The notes under the pieces were generated by a model that was not told the DNA's origin, did no database searches, and saw only the letters and a list, made by a program, of their open reading frames with translations. A stretch of 64,000 nt of DNA from the NCBI GenBank assembly GCA_022747635.1, contig JAKTNV010000010.1:47616458-47680457 (forward strand), given 5' to 3'. Both the position numbers and the translations under genes were made by a program. Shown piece by piece: positions 54,088-63,583 of this stretch. The first letter of the stretch is position 1. Each line of letters begins with the position of its first letter. This DNA comes from Hetaerina americana. Taxonomy: Eukaryota > Arthropoda > Insecta > Odonata > Calopterygidae.

Positions 54088-55545
54088 CATGTGCGCAATA
54101 GACCCAACAAATCCCCGGGTCCCGAAAATATACCAGCTAGGGTAATAAAACATTAAGCTCCAAACATTGCCCCGTACCTTGAATTTATATTTAACAAATC
54201 CCTCACAGAGTGCAAAGTACCTAAGATTTGGAAAACCGCGCAAATAACGCCTATTTTTAAAAGTGGTGACAGGGAGGACCCCAGTAATTACAGACCTATA
54301 TCTCTCACTTCTATCTGTTGCAAAATCTTAGAGCACATAATTGTCAGTTCAACAATGAGACGCCTTGACAATATTAACTTTTTAAGTGACAATCAACACG
54401 GATTCAGGAAAACCCGCTCCTGCGAAACCCAATTAGGATTATTTACACATGATTTACTTTTATCTGGTGAGAGAGGTAGGCAAGTGGATGCCATCTTCTT
54501 AGATTTTCAAAAGGCATTTGATAAGGTCCCACATGGTAAACTCATTCATAAATTAAAGGTCGCGGGTATAAACAAGGGCGCCATAAATTGGGTTAAAGAT
54601 TTTCTTTCAGAGCGGGAACAGAGGGTAGTCCTTGATGACGCTAGTTCCGACTGCGTTCGAGTCACGTCGGGTGTACCTCAGGGAAGTGTAATCAGGCCGT
54701 TGCTTTTCTTGATTTTTGTTAACGATTTGAACCGCGAAGTGAAAAGTAAAATTAGGATGTTCGCGGATGACACGGTGATCTATCGGGAGATATCTGGGGA
54801 TGAGGATTGTTTTATTCTAGCGCAGGATTTAGATTACATTACTAAATGGTGTTCTAACTGGGGATTGACACTAAATTATAATAAATGTTCAGTGGTAAAT
54901 TTCTTTAAAAGATCAACGGGATTTGCTGACAAATTACCTGGAGGTGACCTAGCAGTAGTTTATACGGTAAAATAACTAGGTGTCACATTCACAAAAGACT
55001 TAATTTGGGGGACTCACACACGTAAAGTCTGCGGTCAAGCATATAAAAAATTGGGATTCATCAGACGCATTGTCGGCAAAAGTGACTCGAAGGTCAAGGA
55101 ACGTTGTTATCACGCTCTTGTAAGGCACCATTTAGAATACGCATGTAGCGTGTGGGATCCGAGTGAAAAAGGTCTCATTCGGGAAATTGAGAAGGTTTAA
55201 CACCGGGCAGCCCGTTTTGTAAAAAATTCTTACGATAAAACGCAAAGCGTCACCGAAATGCTCATGGATTTGGGGTGGGAATCATTGGGAGAGAGACGAG
55301 TCAATGCAAGATTGAAATTATTAAATAAATTCAGATCCGCATGTTTCAGCACTGAGGTCTCGCAAATGACTCGTACTCCTACATGCATTGGTCGCTTGGA
55401 TCATGCATATAAAATTCGGGAAATAGATGCCAGAACTAGCCGACTTAAGGACTCCTTCTTCCCACGGACAATACGGGATAGCAACTGCAGGGTTATAGAT
55501 AGCAAAAATTCCACTTGCCACCCTGAGCGTCTAAAAAATAATTAG
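54088..55545 (+). pseudogene. CR1-like reverse transcriptase with three in-frame stops
   Basis: A single frame of 486 codons with no frameshift but stops at 54154, 54973 and 55198. Landmarks: NKSPGPENIPARVI (fingers), IWKTAQITPIFKSGDREDPS and NYRPISLTSICCKILE, HGFRKTRSCETQL (about 54397), FLDFQKAFDKVPHGK (about 54496, first catalytic Asp), SGVPQGSVIRPLLFLIFVND (about 54667) and MFADDTVIY (about 54757, catalytic Asp pair). After the second stop come LGVTFTKDL and HLEYACSVWDP, then RAARFVKNSYDKTQSVTEML and SFFPRTIRDSN near the end. The stops sit where related elements have coding residues (for example a Tyr before LGVTF), so they are point mutations. Confidence 0.92.
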
Positions 55546-56058
55546 TTCTACTTAAATGCATGCTCTTCCACTAACCTAGCGGGTTTTGTTATAATAACCC
55601 ATTCTTTCCGAATGACCTCATTCGTGTTCTGCTTATCTGTTTTTAAGTCTCCCTTTCAATCCCTCGTCCATCTTCGCGGGGGGAAATTCCTGCTACCTGC
55701 AACATTGGGTCGCATTCACTGCGTTTTACAGTCTCTTTGGGGGGTAGAGTGTTTTGTGGTGCATGTTAATGTGGTAGTGATGTTTCACATTCTTGCTTGT
55801 TGTGTCCTAGCTTGCGTGTTGTAGGATGGCTTTCGTGCTGCATCCTGGGGTGCAGTTTTTAGTTGTTTTGCGGTATATGTGTTTGCATGAGTGTTGGGTG
55901 AAGGGATTTTTGCATGAGTGTGTGCGCTGCTGTGGATGTAATTTTCCACCTTTTTGTTTTGCATGTGGTATTGTTCCTTTTTACGGTTGGTGACCTAACA
56001 CCCCCCGCCACACTCCCTTGCGGCGGCTGGCGGGGTGTTATGTAGATGTAGATGTAGA
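54088..56058 (+). mobile_element. CR1-like LINE, 5' truncated
   Basis: About 1.97 kb: reverse-transcriptase coding region (54088-55545), then a 3' UTR of about 510 bases ending in GCGGGGTGTTATGTAGATG and a short (TGTAGA)n tail at 56040-56058. The endonuclease is missing, so it is 5' truncated just upstream of the RT block NKSPGPENIPARVI. The RT, the C-terminal RRxxRL and SFFPRTIRD motifs and the short tandem tail fit the CR1/jockey group; the exact clade is uncertain. A solo copy of the same 3' UTR is at 40735-41118. Confidence 0.92.
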
Positions 56059-57615
56059 ATAGAGAAAAGTAAGTCAACTCGAGCCATAAAATGGTCATGC
56101 ATTTGAAACGGTAAAATGAGTGTATAGATTGACATCCTTTCAACTCTGATGGACCAACATGAATACTGATTTACACAATATAACGCATTGAAAACTTTAT
56201 TAGAAAATTTAGTGTCACATTCGAGTGCTACTGTTTTACTGAATGAATTGAAACGCAGAATTATTCTTTTTTAAAGATTTGATTAAAATTATGGGGAACA
56301 ATTAGCATCCACGTTTTACAGAGTAAACATTGCCATTAGAGACAACATTTGATAGTATTAAGGCTAGACAAGTTTTTATTCAGCAAAGTGGAGTATACCA
56401 GTACATATTGTACTTGACAGTAGTCCAGAGGATATCGATCTATTTCGTGATATTCAATCCAAATTAATGCGTCTTTGACCCCCCATAATCATTATAAAAT
56501 TTTAGAGTTAAAAAGAATAAAAATATTCAGAAGTAGTTTTGACGTGATTGAATCTCTTTATGACCTCAAGACTTCATAATTACTTGCAAGTTGAGTCAAA
56601 TACAAAGTAGGTCTTGGGTCATCACTGTGACCCTATTAGCTTTTCGATACTTACTCTTACTCATCTTGCATCCCGAATAAGTTTGAAGAGATACGGTATG
56701 GCGTAAATCCACTCATAATAGTGATGTTTTTTTGGGTTTGAGATACATATGTAACGGATGCTCCTCGTATACCTACCGAATTCCCTATTCGCCGCTTCAA
56801 TGGAGAATAGAACGGGTATTTTTGGAACCAACCTTAGAACTATTTTGTGGAAACAGATTGTTAGTAAAGACTTATTATAATGTGATATACGGGTTCCGCT
56901 CTCTCTGTACTATGGATACGAGCTGTGCGAGGGGATAATAGATTTTTGGGCCTATCTTTTGGACGATGTTTCTCTCCGACTTTGCCCCTATTGTCGTTCA
57001 TGCCGACGGATCTTTTAATATTGTCCATATTCAATGTGTAGAAAATAAAATTGCATCATCGTTGCCAAGCCAATACACAATCTCTCTTGTTATGAATCGA
57101 GCTGGGTCCTCGAATCTCCAGTAGATCGCATTCGTGGTAAAATAAATGTGCGACACCTTGCATACTTTCAAGGGAAAGTGCACCTATGAGACTGAGATAT
57201 GAGTTTGTCTCTTCATTTTGTGCAATTCTTGATCTATATTCCAAAACGGTCTTGCGATATATTTGCTGTCGCGAGATTTTTTGAGGAATAAGAAATAGCA
57301 TTTCCTTCACTTTACATTGACTTTATATTTCATGAACATATTTCCCGTCAAATGGTAGCCTCTGAATTTTAGCATCGAATGATCCGCTTGTTTCCTTCAA
57401 GATACATTTGACGCTAATTGCAAGCAATCTTCCATCACCTTTACACATTAACGGCTTTGGAGAATTCAATTCTGACCGTATCCTACTTGAATACAATTTA
57501 TTTTCGCATCGCAATAACGAATTATATTATTTTCACTTCATTTTTGCGTCCACACAAAGTTGTCCGCATTTACGTAGTTCGGCTTGCACTTGACGGATTC
57601 GCTTCGGAGAGAGTT
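56059..57615. other. Stretch without recognisable genes
   Basis: AT-rich. Small ORFs without motifs. Confidence 0.4.
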
Positions 57616-57619
57616 TTCA

Positions 57620-58220
57620 AAATAAAAAAAGTAATAAAATGAAATTTGCACTTTTCGCGCTCTCCCTTACCCTGGCGAGTGTTTGCATTCTTCAGGGTTC
57701 GCCACTCACTCACTCACTTCAGCGGCACACGCCCTCCTTCCTTCCGCCCTTCTGCCACGGCAATCCCTCCCCACTCATCATCTCTTTTGGAATGCCAAAC
57801 CTTTCAGGGGGGATGCACGAAGGTCGTTTACAGCTGTAATCCCTTAGTGGGTATTTCCCGCCCAAGGGGACTCCCCCCCCCCCAACCTTTCATCATCCCC
57901 TTCTTCCCTTCCCGTCCCTGCCGAACCCTTCAAACCCCTCCCCTCCTCCAGTCCCGTCACTTCTCCAGTCTCCTCTCCTCCAAGATGATTCCATGGCTCA
58001 CTCCACATTTCCTCGCGCTCTGCTTGCGCGACAGCGGCACCCTCGAATTGAACGTTCCGCTCGGAATGAAATAAAATGGAAACAAAAGAAACCCATCTCC
58101 ATTCACGCTCACGCGCGCATCCTCCAAAGCCCCTTCTTCCTCTTCCCCTTCTCTTCCCCTACTCTCCATATCCCTCCCCGGCTCATCACGCGCCGCTGGT
58201 TTTCTACTCGCTCCTGAAAC
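57620..58220. other. C/CpG-rich island
   Basis: Strongly C-rich with a run of 13 C at about 57873. It contains a CpG-dense stretch at 58010-58075 with CGGAATGAAATAAA (58062-58075). The 142-codon plus-strand frame (57646-58074) and the antisense frame (57957-58169) have low-complexity translations and no domain. It may include the start of a gene (see 57639-57839). Confidence 0.35.
57639..57839 (+). CDS. Hypothetical small secreted peptide or first exon
   Basis: ATG at 57639 lies in the favourable context ATAAAATG and starts MKFALFALSLTLASVCILQG: a basic n-region, a hydrophobic core of about 14 residues and a small-residue region, which together look like a eukaryotic signal peptide. The rest (about 46 residues to the stop at 57837) is Ser/Pro/His-rich with two Gly-containing stretches and has no known motif. 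It could be a short secreted peptide or a first exon whose real donor lies inside the frame (for example AAG/GTCGTT near 57822). TTCTTCAG at 57691-57698 also resembles a splice acceptor, which would contradict this reading. Confidence 0.22.
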   Translation: MKFALFALSLTLASVCILQGSPLTHSLQRHTPSFLPPFCHGNPSPLIISFGMPNLSGGMHEGRLQL

Positions 58221-58663
58221 ATTTTTACAAGTTCAGATTTGATCGAGGAATTTGACTATTAAAAAACACTACGCTCTCCGATAGATCCAGCTCACTCAAA
58301 ACTCAATGCATTTGCCTTATCGTATGCTTAGATACCAGGCATATTGAGGACGAAATCAGAATTATGTCTTATACGGAATGCTCTACAAATTTATGGAATT
58401 CAAATTAGAGCTATTGGTTCGAGAGTGTTCAAAATGGTGAGATTTGCGAATGAAGTTTACATGAATTTAACTTTTTTAACCCTTCAAGTACGTATTATAC
58501 ATGCGGAAAGATGTTCGACGGCATTTTATATTTCAGAGTTGTGTACTAAATCTGTTCTTGGATTTTAATTTCTAAGCATCATCCGTTCTATCAGCATTAG
58601 CTTACGATGTATCAGAATATAGGCTACAAATTTTCGAAAAAATCATCCTGATAATAATTCAAA

Positions 58664-58666
<3 letters not shown>

Positions 58667-58754
<88 letters not shown>

Positions 58755-58770
58755 CGTGTGTGTGTGTGTT
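58667..58770. repeat. Compound microsatellite (TA)n-(TG)n
   Basis: TA units with two TATTATA interruptions, then a TG run with one CG. Confidence 0.97.
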
Positions 58771-58938
58771 ATATGATTAATTTAAGTAATTTAATGCAGA
58801 AAATAAACTGCATAGGCACTTCTATATGTTAATTTTTTATCCATAATCTTAGCATGTGGAAAAAGATATCCATTCCTGGTATCGGTTGACATTTTAGAGT
58901 TTTATTGTATTGAGCACATTACACGAAAATACAATGAT

Positions 58939-59165
58939 TTCCTGGTAGCTCAGGGGGTAGAGCGTTGGACTACTGACCGGAGGGTCCCGGGATTGATTCC
59001 CGAGTAAGTCTCTGGAAGCCTGCAGCTCCACCCAAACTATGTGATTTTTCAGACACCAGATCTTCCTGGGAAACCATAACCCGCACAGGGAAAGTAACTG
59101 GGCCCCCCTTACCCTGATGCGTGAATTTCACACGCCGTCGGGTGAGGAACTGGGTTGACTTATGA
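58939..59165 (+). mobile_element. tRNA-derived SINE
   Basis: The head starts TCCTGGTAGCTCAGGGGGTA (D arm and A box: TAGCTCAGGGGGTAGAGC) and has the B box GGGATTGATTCCCG (58989-59002) at tRNA spacing. A non-tRNA body follows (CTCTGGAAGCCTGCAGCTCC ... GTCGGGTGAGGAACTGGGTT) and an AT-rich tail with ATATATAC. Its head is similar to that of the other SINE at 60616, but the bodies differ. Transcription by RNA polymerase III from the internal boxes is expected for such elements. Confidence 0.75.
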
Positions 59166-59738
59166 TTATATACATATATATTTATATGTATTTGTAAAAA
59201 TAATATATATTTCAAACGAGATATATATTCGTATATATTTATATACACATCAAGACTCAAATATTCAGTAACCTCGTATTCATACTAATTTCAGTTAACG
59301 CTTGGAAGTTAATATCTAGGGAAATGCTTGCTTTCACTTTTATCAGTCGATAAACATTGCCTAAACTGCATTCATGCTATTTTACGCAGAATACTCTCTA
59401 GACTCCCTGTGATCTCCATAGGAAACACAAGTATCTGGACTGGCGTGGTAAAGGCCTCACGGTGGCACGTCAGAGGTCTCGGTACTATAATATTCATTTC
59501 GTCTTCTTACCATAATCATCTGTGCGGTGGTATATGGGGCTTCACCCCTTTTGGATGAAGCATTCTTGTATTTTTCTCCTGCTCACGGTTTTCCAATGTT
59601 TTTTTTCATCTCAAGTGTAGGATAAGTTCCTTTGGCTTGCGCCGTAGCTCAAGGAGCATTATATAAATTTCATTTAACATTATAGAGGGCATTTGATGTA
59701 GAATATATTCAAACAAATTTCATATGGTTGATGGGAAG
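59166..59738. other. Stretch without recognisable genes
   Basis: A 76-codon ORF (59328-59558) with no known motif. Otherwise AT-rich. Confidence 0.35.
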
Positions 59739-59739
59739 C

Positions 59740-60232
59740 AGAGTAAAGGGGCCAATAGGAAATGTACATGGGGGTGGCAGGGAAAATGCAGGCAGCTATT
59801 GGATATTGGATTGTAGACAGCTATTATTGGGCTTGGTTCAATCCGGGAGGTTTAAATGACTGGGACACCCAGATATGCGCCATCTCGCGGGTTCTCACCT
59901 CTACGATGCTTGCAGATTTTTGAAGCGTTTCAATCAACGAAACGGAGAAGCAGTCATCAAAAGATTGCTTGTGGAAAGCAGTGTGAGTAGGGATGGGTTA
60001 ATTTAGGAAGGTGGGAGATTTAGTGGAATATCAGTGGTTATTCATGCGGAGGAAAAGGGTGGCCGTGCATTCGCCCACGTAGAAGGCAGGGCAGAGGTTA
60101 CAGGAGAGGCGGTATGTAATGTTTGTTGAAATGCGGGTGGCGTCGGGTTGGGAGCTGGAAATAAGGGAGGGGGAGGGTCGTAGAAGATGGCAGCATTTGC
60201 AGCGTGGGCAGTTGCATGGTGCGGATAGGTGC
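59740..60232 (-). mobile_element. Penelope-like element fragment, GIY-YIG domain and partial 3' UTR
   Basis: A close relative of 26080-26550. On the minus strand it has the Cys motif region (CPRCKCCHLL), ITYRLSCNLCPAFYVGE, the FLRMNNH region, NQSFDDCFSV-like sequence and EVRTREMAHIWVSQSFKPPG, then the 3' UTR word CCTATTGGCCCC. Both ends stop abruptly: before the hammerhead-like motif on the 3' side and inside the linker on the 5' side. It was therefore cut by deletion or recombination and not only by 5' truncation. Confidence 0.87.
59850..60140 (-). pseudogene. GIY-YIG endonuclease domain of PLE (partly open)
   Basis: The frame carries TYRLSCNLCPAFYVGECTAT (GIY-YIG signature with CxxC), then RMNNH and stops, then SFDDCFSVSLIETLQKSAS and VEVRTREMAHIW to the C-terminus KPPG. 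At the frame break that affects the copy at 26160-26455 (the TATATAATATT slip), this copy reads ACATTACATACCGCC and keeps the upstream frame, supporting the view that the break there is a microsatellite slip. It is not functional because of its own stops. Confidence 0.8.
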
Positions 60233-60249
60233 TAAAATTGATTCACATA

Positions 60250-60345
60250 GACATATTTTTACACTCTTGATTTGCCTGATTCCGCCTTCCCCGCCTCTAA
60301 TGTGTTCGTCCTCTATATATGTTCCCTTTTATCTATTTCTATGTG
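60250..60345 (+). mobile_element. SINE 3' part (same family as 60616-60800)
   Basis: ATATTTTTACACTCTTGATT, CCGCCTTCCCCGCCTCTAAT and GTTCGTCCTCTATATATGTT match the body of the SINE at 60616, followed by the TATCTATTTCTATG tail. The tRNA-like head is missing. Confidence 0.8.
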
Positions 60346-60615
60346 AATGAGTATTTGTTCGCCGTTTGAGTGGATTTCGTGTTTGAATGTGTATTAGGTC
60401 AAAGTGGCTCGTCTCTTCTTCTGGCTATGAGTGCCACGAAACGCACTGTTCTTATCCTTTATGATGTTGTATGATTGCTATACTGCTATCCTTTCCTCTT
60501 GTGTGTATCTTGTCTATTTCTCCTTTGGTGGGTGAAGAGCTCCCTAACGCCATCTCTTGGCCAGAATCGGGGCACTTGGTTACTTTAAGTATCGCAGATC
60601 TCAGTGTAAATTACG

Positions 60616-60800
60616 TTTCCTGGATAGCTCAAGTGGTTAAGAGCCTCCGCCCGGCAAGTGGAAAGATCCGAAGTTCAAATCCTAGGAAATATTTTTACAT
60701 TCATGATCTGCTTGATTCCACCTTCCCCACCTCTCCTGCGTTCGTCCTCTATATGTGTTCCTATCCCTTTTTCCTTATATCTATTTCATATATACATACA
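60616..60800 (+). mobile_element. tRNA-derived SINE with head
   Basis: The 74-base head (60616-60689) has an A box region TAGCTCAAGTGGTTAAGAGC with a D-stem GCTC/GAGC, an anticodon-like stem TCCGC/GTGGA, and a B box GTTCAAATCC. Its ends TTTCCTG and TAGGAAA can pair. The T stem is poor and position 33 is not T, so it is a tRNA-derived head and not a tRNA gene. The body continues ATATTTTTACATTCATGATC, CCACCTTCCCCACCTCTCC and ends in TATCTATTTCATATATACAT. Partial copies are at 60250-60345 and 27216-27290. Confidence 0.8.
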
Positions 60801-60999
60801 TATATATATAAACATACATACAAAGATGTCTGCCAACAATGGTGTTAATATAAATGTTTCCTGTAAGAAGTTTAAAATATTTCTCTGCATAACTTTTTTT
60901 AAGACCCTCGCCTTTTTTGCCCGATTGTAACTAGGTACATTTCCATTCATTACAATGACCTCTTTTCCATATTTATCGTCAAACATCGACATGAATCCT

Positions 61000-61560
61000 A
61001 GTTGATTTTCCAGGCTCCACCGAGGACGTTTGCGGATTTGGCCCCCACACCATTTCACGTATCCCATTAAACGCAAACAGAACGCCTCACTCGGCTCACG
61101 GCCATGCAAATACGATCTCCGGCCATTTTGCTGCCGTGCAAACACTACCCCATCACCCGTGCGATTTCCACGAGAGAGGGGTAGGCATCAGGGACGGTGC
61201 GGGGTGCCCGTGCGTGTGTTTGCTTGAGGGTATGATGGCGACATCCCCCGAAAGATGTCGAGGCCTCTCTCCGTCGCCCAGCGTGCCGAAAGGGGAATTC
61301 GTTCCGAATGAAATGCAATCCAAGGTTTCAGTCGGACTACCCGAGCGGGGCAGTCGAGCACGGAGGGTTCGGTTCGGGGAGGGGTGGGTGTGGGTGCCGA
61401 GATTCGCTCCACTTGGTGCTTTGATACACGAAACCCGGAGAGCTTACGTTGTCCGGGGGGATGTAGGCACGACGTCTGAGCTGGTAGAGTCTCATAATAT
61501 ATGCCCATTCCTCGGCATCCGATTTCCCTAAGGGAGTAAGTGGCCATAAATTACGCTCCC
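61000..61560. other. GC/CpG-rich island with octamer-like site
   Basis: CpG-dense over about 550 bases, flanked by AT-rich DNA. It contains ATGCAAAT (61104-61111, a POU-octamer word), GGCCATTTTG (YY1-like core) just after it, and CCGAATGAAATGCAATCC (61304-61321). A 131-codon plus frame (61136-61531) and a 119-codon minus frame (61188-61547) are open, but neither has a recognisable domain. It could be a promoter, enhancer or unrecognised exon. Confidence 0.4.
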
Positions 61561-62200
61561 ACGGAGATCCACCAATATCCTTGGGGCTATTCCTATTAGA
61601 ACCTTAATGGTCCGTTTGTGGGCTAGATGATTGATACTGCAAGCATTGATGCACTGCATTTATCCAATTATGTGTACAGTAAACACATTAGAGTTGTTTT
61701 TGCTCATTTCAGATTCCTCATACATTTAAATAATCGTGTTCAACTGACATATTCGTCTCCCTTCTTGACTCTGTAATGTAGCCTCTTTGTTAATTGCAAA
61801 AGCCCTTGAATTTATTTTTAATCAATGTTAAGGAAGCTAAGGTAATGAGATTCTCGAGAAATAGAATGGCTAGGTTTTTAAGCTATGCTAATGCAGAATA
61901 TTAAAGAATTGCAATGCAGTAAAAAATACAGTTTACATAATTTGATGACGAGTATCTTGATTAAATATGCAAAAGATGTGAAATATTGGATGGTTTTCAA
62001 TTGGAGCAATGTGTTATATCGAACTGTCACTTAGTAATTGGTGTAAGAAAGTAAGCATGAACTGAATCTTACGATATAAGTGTGGATAATAAAAAAAAAG
62101 AAATGAAAATGAAAACAAGTAAAAGAAGTGGTAGGGAAAGCATGAAAAAGCATGGTAGGGGAAGACAGACTGTTACTGGGAACAATTCGAAAAAAGCAGA
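61561..62200. other. Stretch without recognisable genes
   Basis: AT-rich, nothing recognised. Confidence 0.4.
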
Positions 62201-62202
62201 GT

Positions 62203-62275
62203 ACCTCGATAGCTTAACTTAATTAAGCACTCGGTCGGACATCAAGGGATACTTGTTCGAATCCCAGTCAAGGCG
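62203..62275 (+). mobile_element. tRNA-like SINE head
   Basis: ACCTCGATAGCTTAACTTAA (A-box region GATAGCTTAACTT) is followed 40 bases later by a consensus B box GTTCGAATCCC (62254-62264). The D arm can pair (GCTTAA/TTAAGC), but the acceptor ends CCTCGAT and GTCAAGG pair only partly. A SINE head or tRNA pseudogene is more likely than a tRNA. Confidence 0.55.
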
Positions 62276-63069
62276 AATGATTGTTACACTTTGAAATTGT
62301 TGTATTGTCGTCTGTATAAGCGAATTACGCCACTAAAAGTTACTTTCACGTCATCGTTCGCAGTCTCTTTGAATTTGCCTGGGTATACCTAGTGAGTGGC
62401 AAAGGAAAGCTAAGAACTGAGAAAGGGGAAAATTTGGGATGTGGTAGAGGAAGAAAAAGATATTTTGGTTCAAATGAAGGGATGAAGAATACATAAATTC
62501 GTGGAGTGAAAATACAATTTTATAAAATAGATTGCTACGGCATTTAGGGTCATGTTAGACATTAGGTTAACTGTAGTAGTGCGTAGTTCCTGGATTCTGA
62601 TGCCGTGACCAGCAATTACAGAAAGTTCTCTTGAGAATAGCTCATGTTACACTTTGAGAATACATAGTAGTAATCATCTTTTTAGTGTATATCAGCTTTA
62701 AATAAAATGTCAAGGAATCAAATTGCTTTGTATTCGCTCGAAAGCACCTAAGTTCATTTCCAAATGCTTTGAATGAAGTCTGCCACGAAGACAATGTTGA
62801 AGTAGACTGATTATATTTCCTGGGCCTCACATTTCTCTCTTGTTAACATGCATCTTGTATGAAAGCTGGAGCGATAAGTATTTCGAGTGAAGTGGTCCCT
62901 TGGATATGATGACCTAATCAATCCCAGCTACCTTGTGTCTAGTAGAGATTTTCCATTTCTATCTCCCACTGCGTTTCAAAACCTTTCATATCACTCAGGC
63001 GAGTTCTTGTTTTAGCAAAACTTACCTGATCAAAAATTATTATTTAAATAAATTCTATTCTCATCTCGT

Positions 63070-63583
63070 TAATGCGATGGTAGGCGAAGGAAGAGATGGT
63101 GATGAAGTTGGGAACTACGGTTTAGGCACAAGGAATGACCGCGGGAAGAAATCAATTGAGTTCTGTAGAAGACGGGGATCAGTCATCACCAACACTTGGT
63201 TTAGTTACCACAAAACGCGCAGGTATGAATGGAAAATGCCAGGTGACTCAGAAAGGTATCAGCTAGATTATATTCTGGTTAGACACAGGTTTAGGAACAA
63301 TGTGATAAATTCGCACAGCTTCCCGGGAGCGGATGCGGACTCTGACCACAATTTAGTTGTTATGAAATGTAGCGTCCGTTTCAAAGAGTTAAGACAGGGG
63401 CGGCGGGTTGGGAAATGGAATATAGAAGCATTAAATGGATTGAAAAGGAAGGAGCACAAGCAGGCTGTTGAGAAAATCATGTAGGACGGTAAAGAGTTGA
63501 GTACTATCGAAGAAAAATGGGAAGGTATCAAGAAAGAGATATCGAAAGCCACAAAAGACAATATTGGAACCGTTAACGATTAA
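63070..63583 (+). mobile_element. Internal fragment of the RTE-like LINE (endonuclease half)
   Basis: It matches residues about 201-375 of the main LINE's ORF. It begins NAMVGEGRDGDEVGNYGLGT, runs through MPGDSERYQLDYILV, SFPGADADSDHNLVVMKC and WNIEALNGLKRKEHKQ, and ends ISKATKDNIGTVND. One stop (TAG, 63482) replaces a Glu codon. At about 63553 it carries a Lys codon where the main copy has its premature stop. The fragment lacks both the 5' start and all of the RT and 3' end, so ordinary 5' truncation cannot explain it; deletion or recombination must have removed the 3' part. The apparent ORF from 62933 begins in unrelated DNA. Confidence 0.92.

Noticed and set aside
60616..60689. A functional tRNA gene (also considered at 58939, 62203, 46647)
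   Set aside because: The A and B boxes are good, but the T stems and anticodon loops are poor (for example no T at position 33) and non-tRNA bodies follow, one of them repeated elsewhere. These are SINE heads.
61136..61547. 131-aa (plus) and 119-aa (minus) ORFs
   Set aside because: Overlapping antisense pair in a CpG-rich island with no domain in either; kept only as part of the island.
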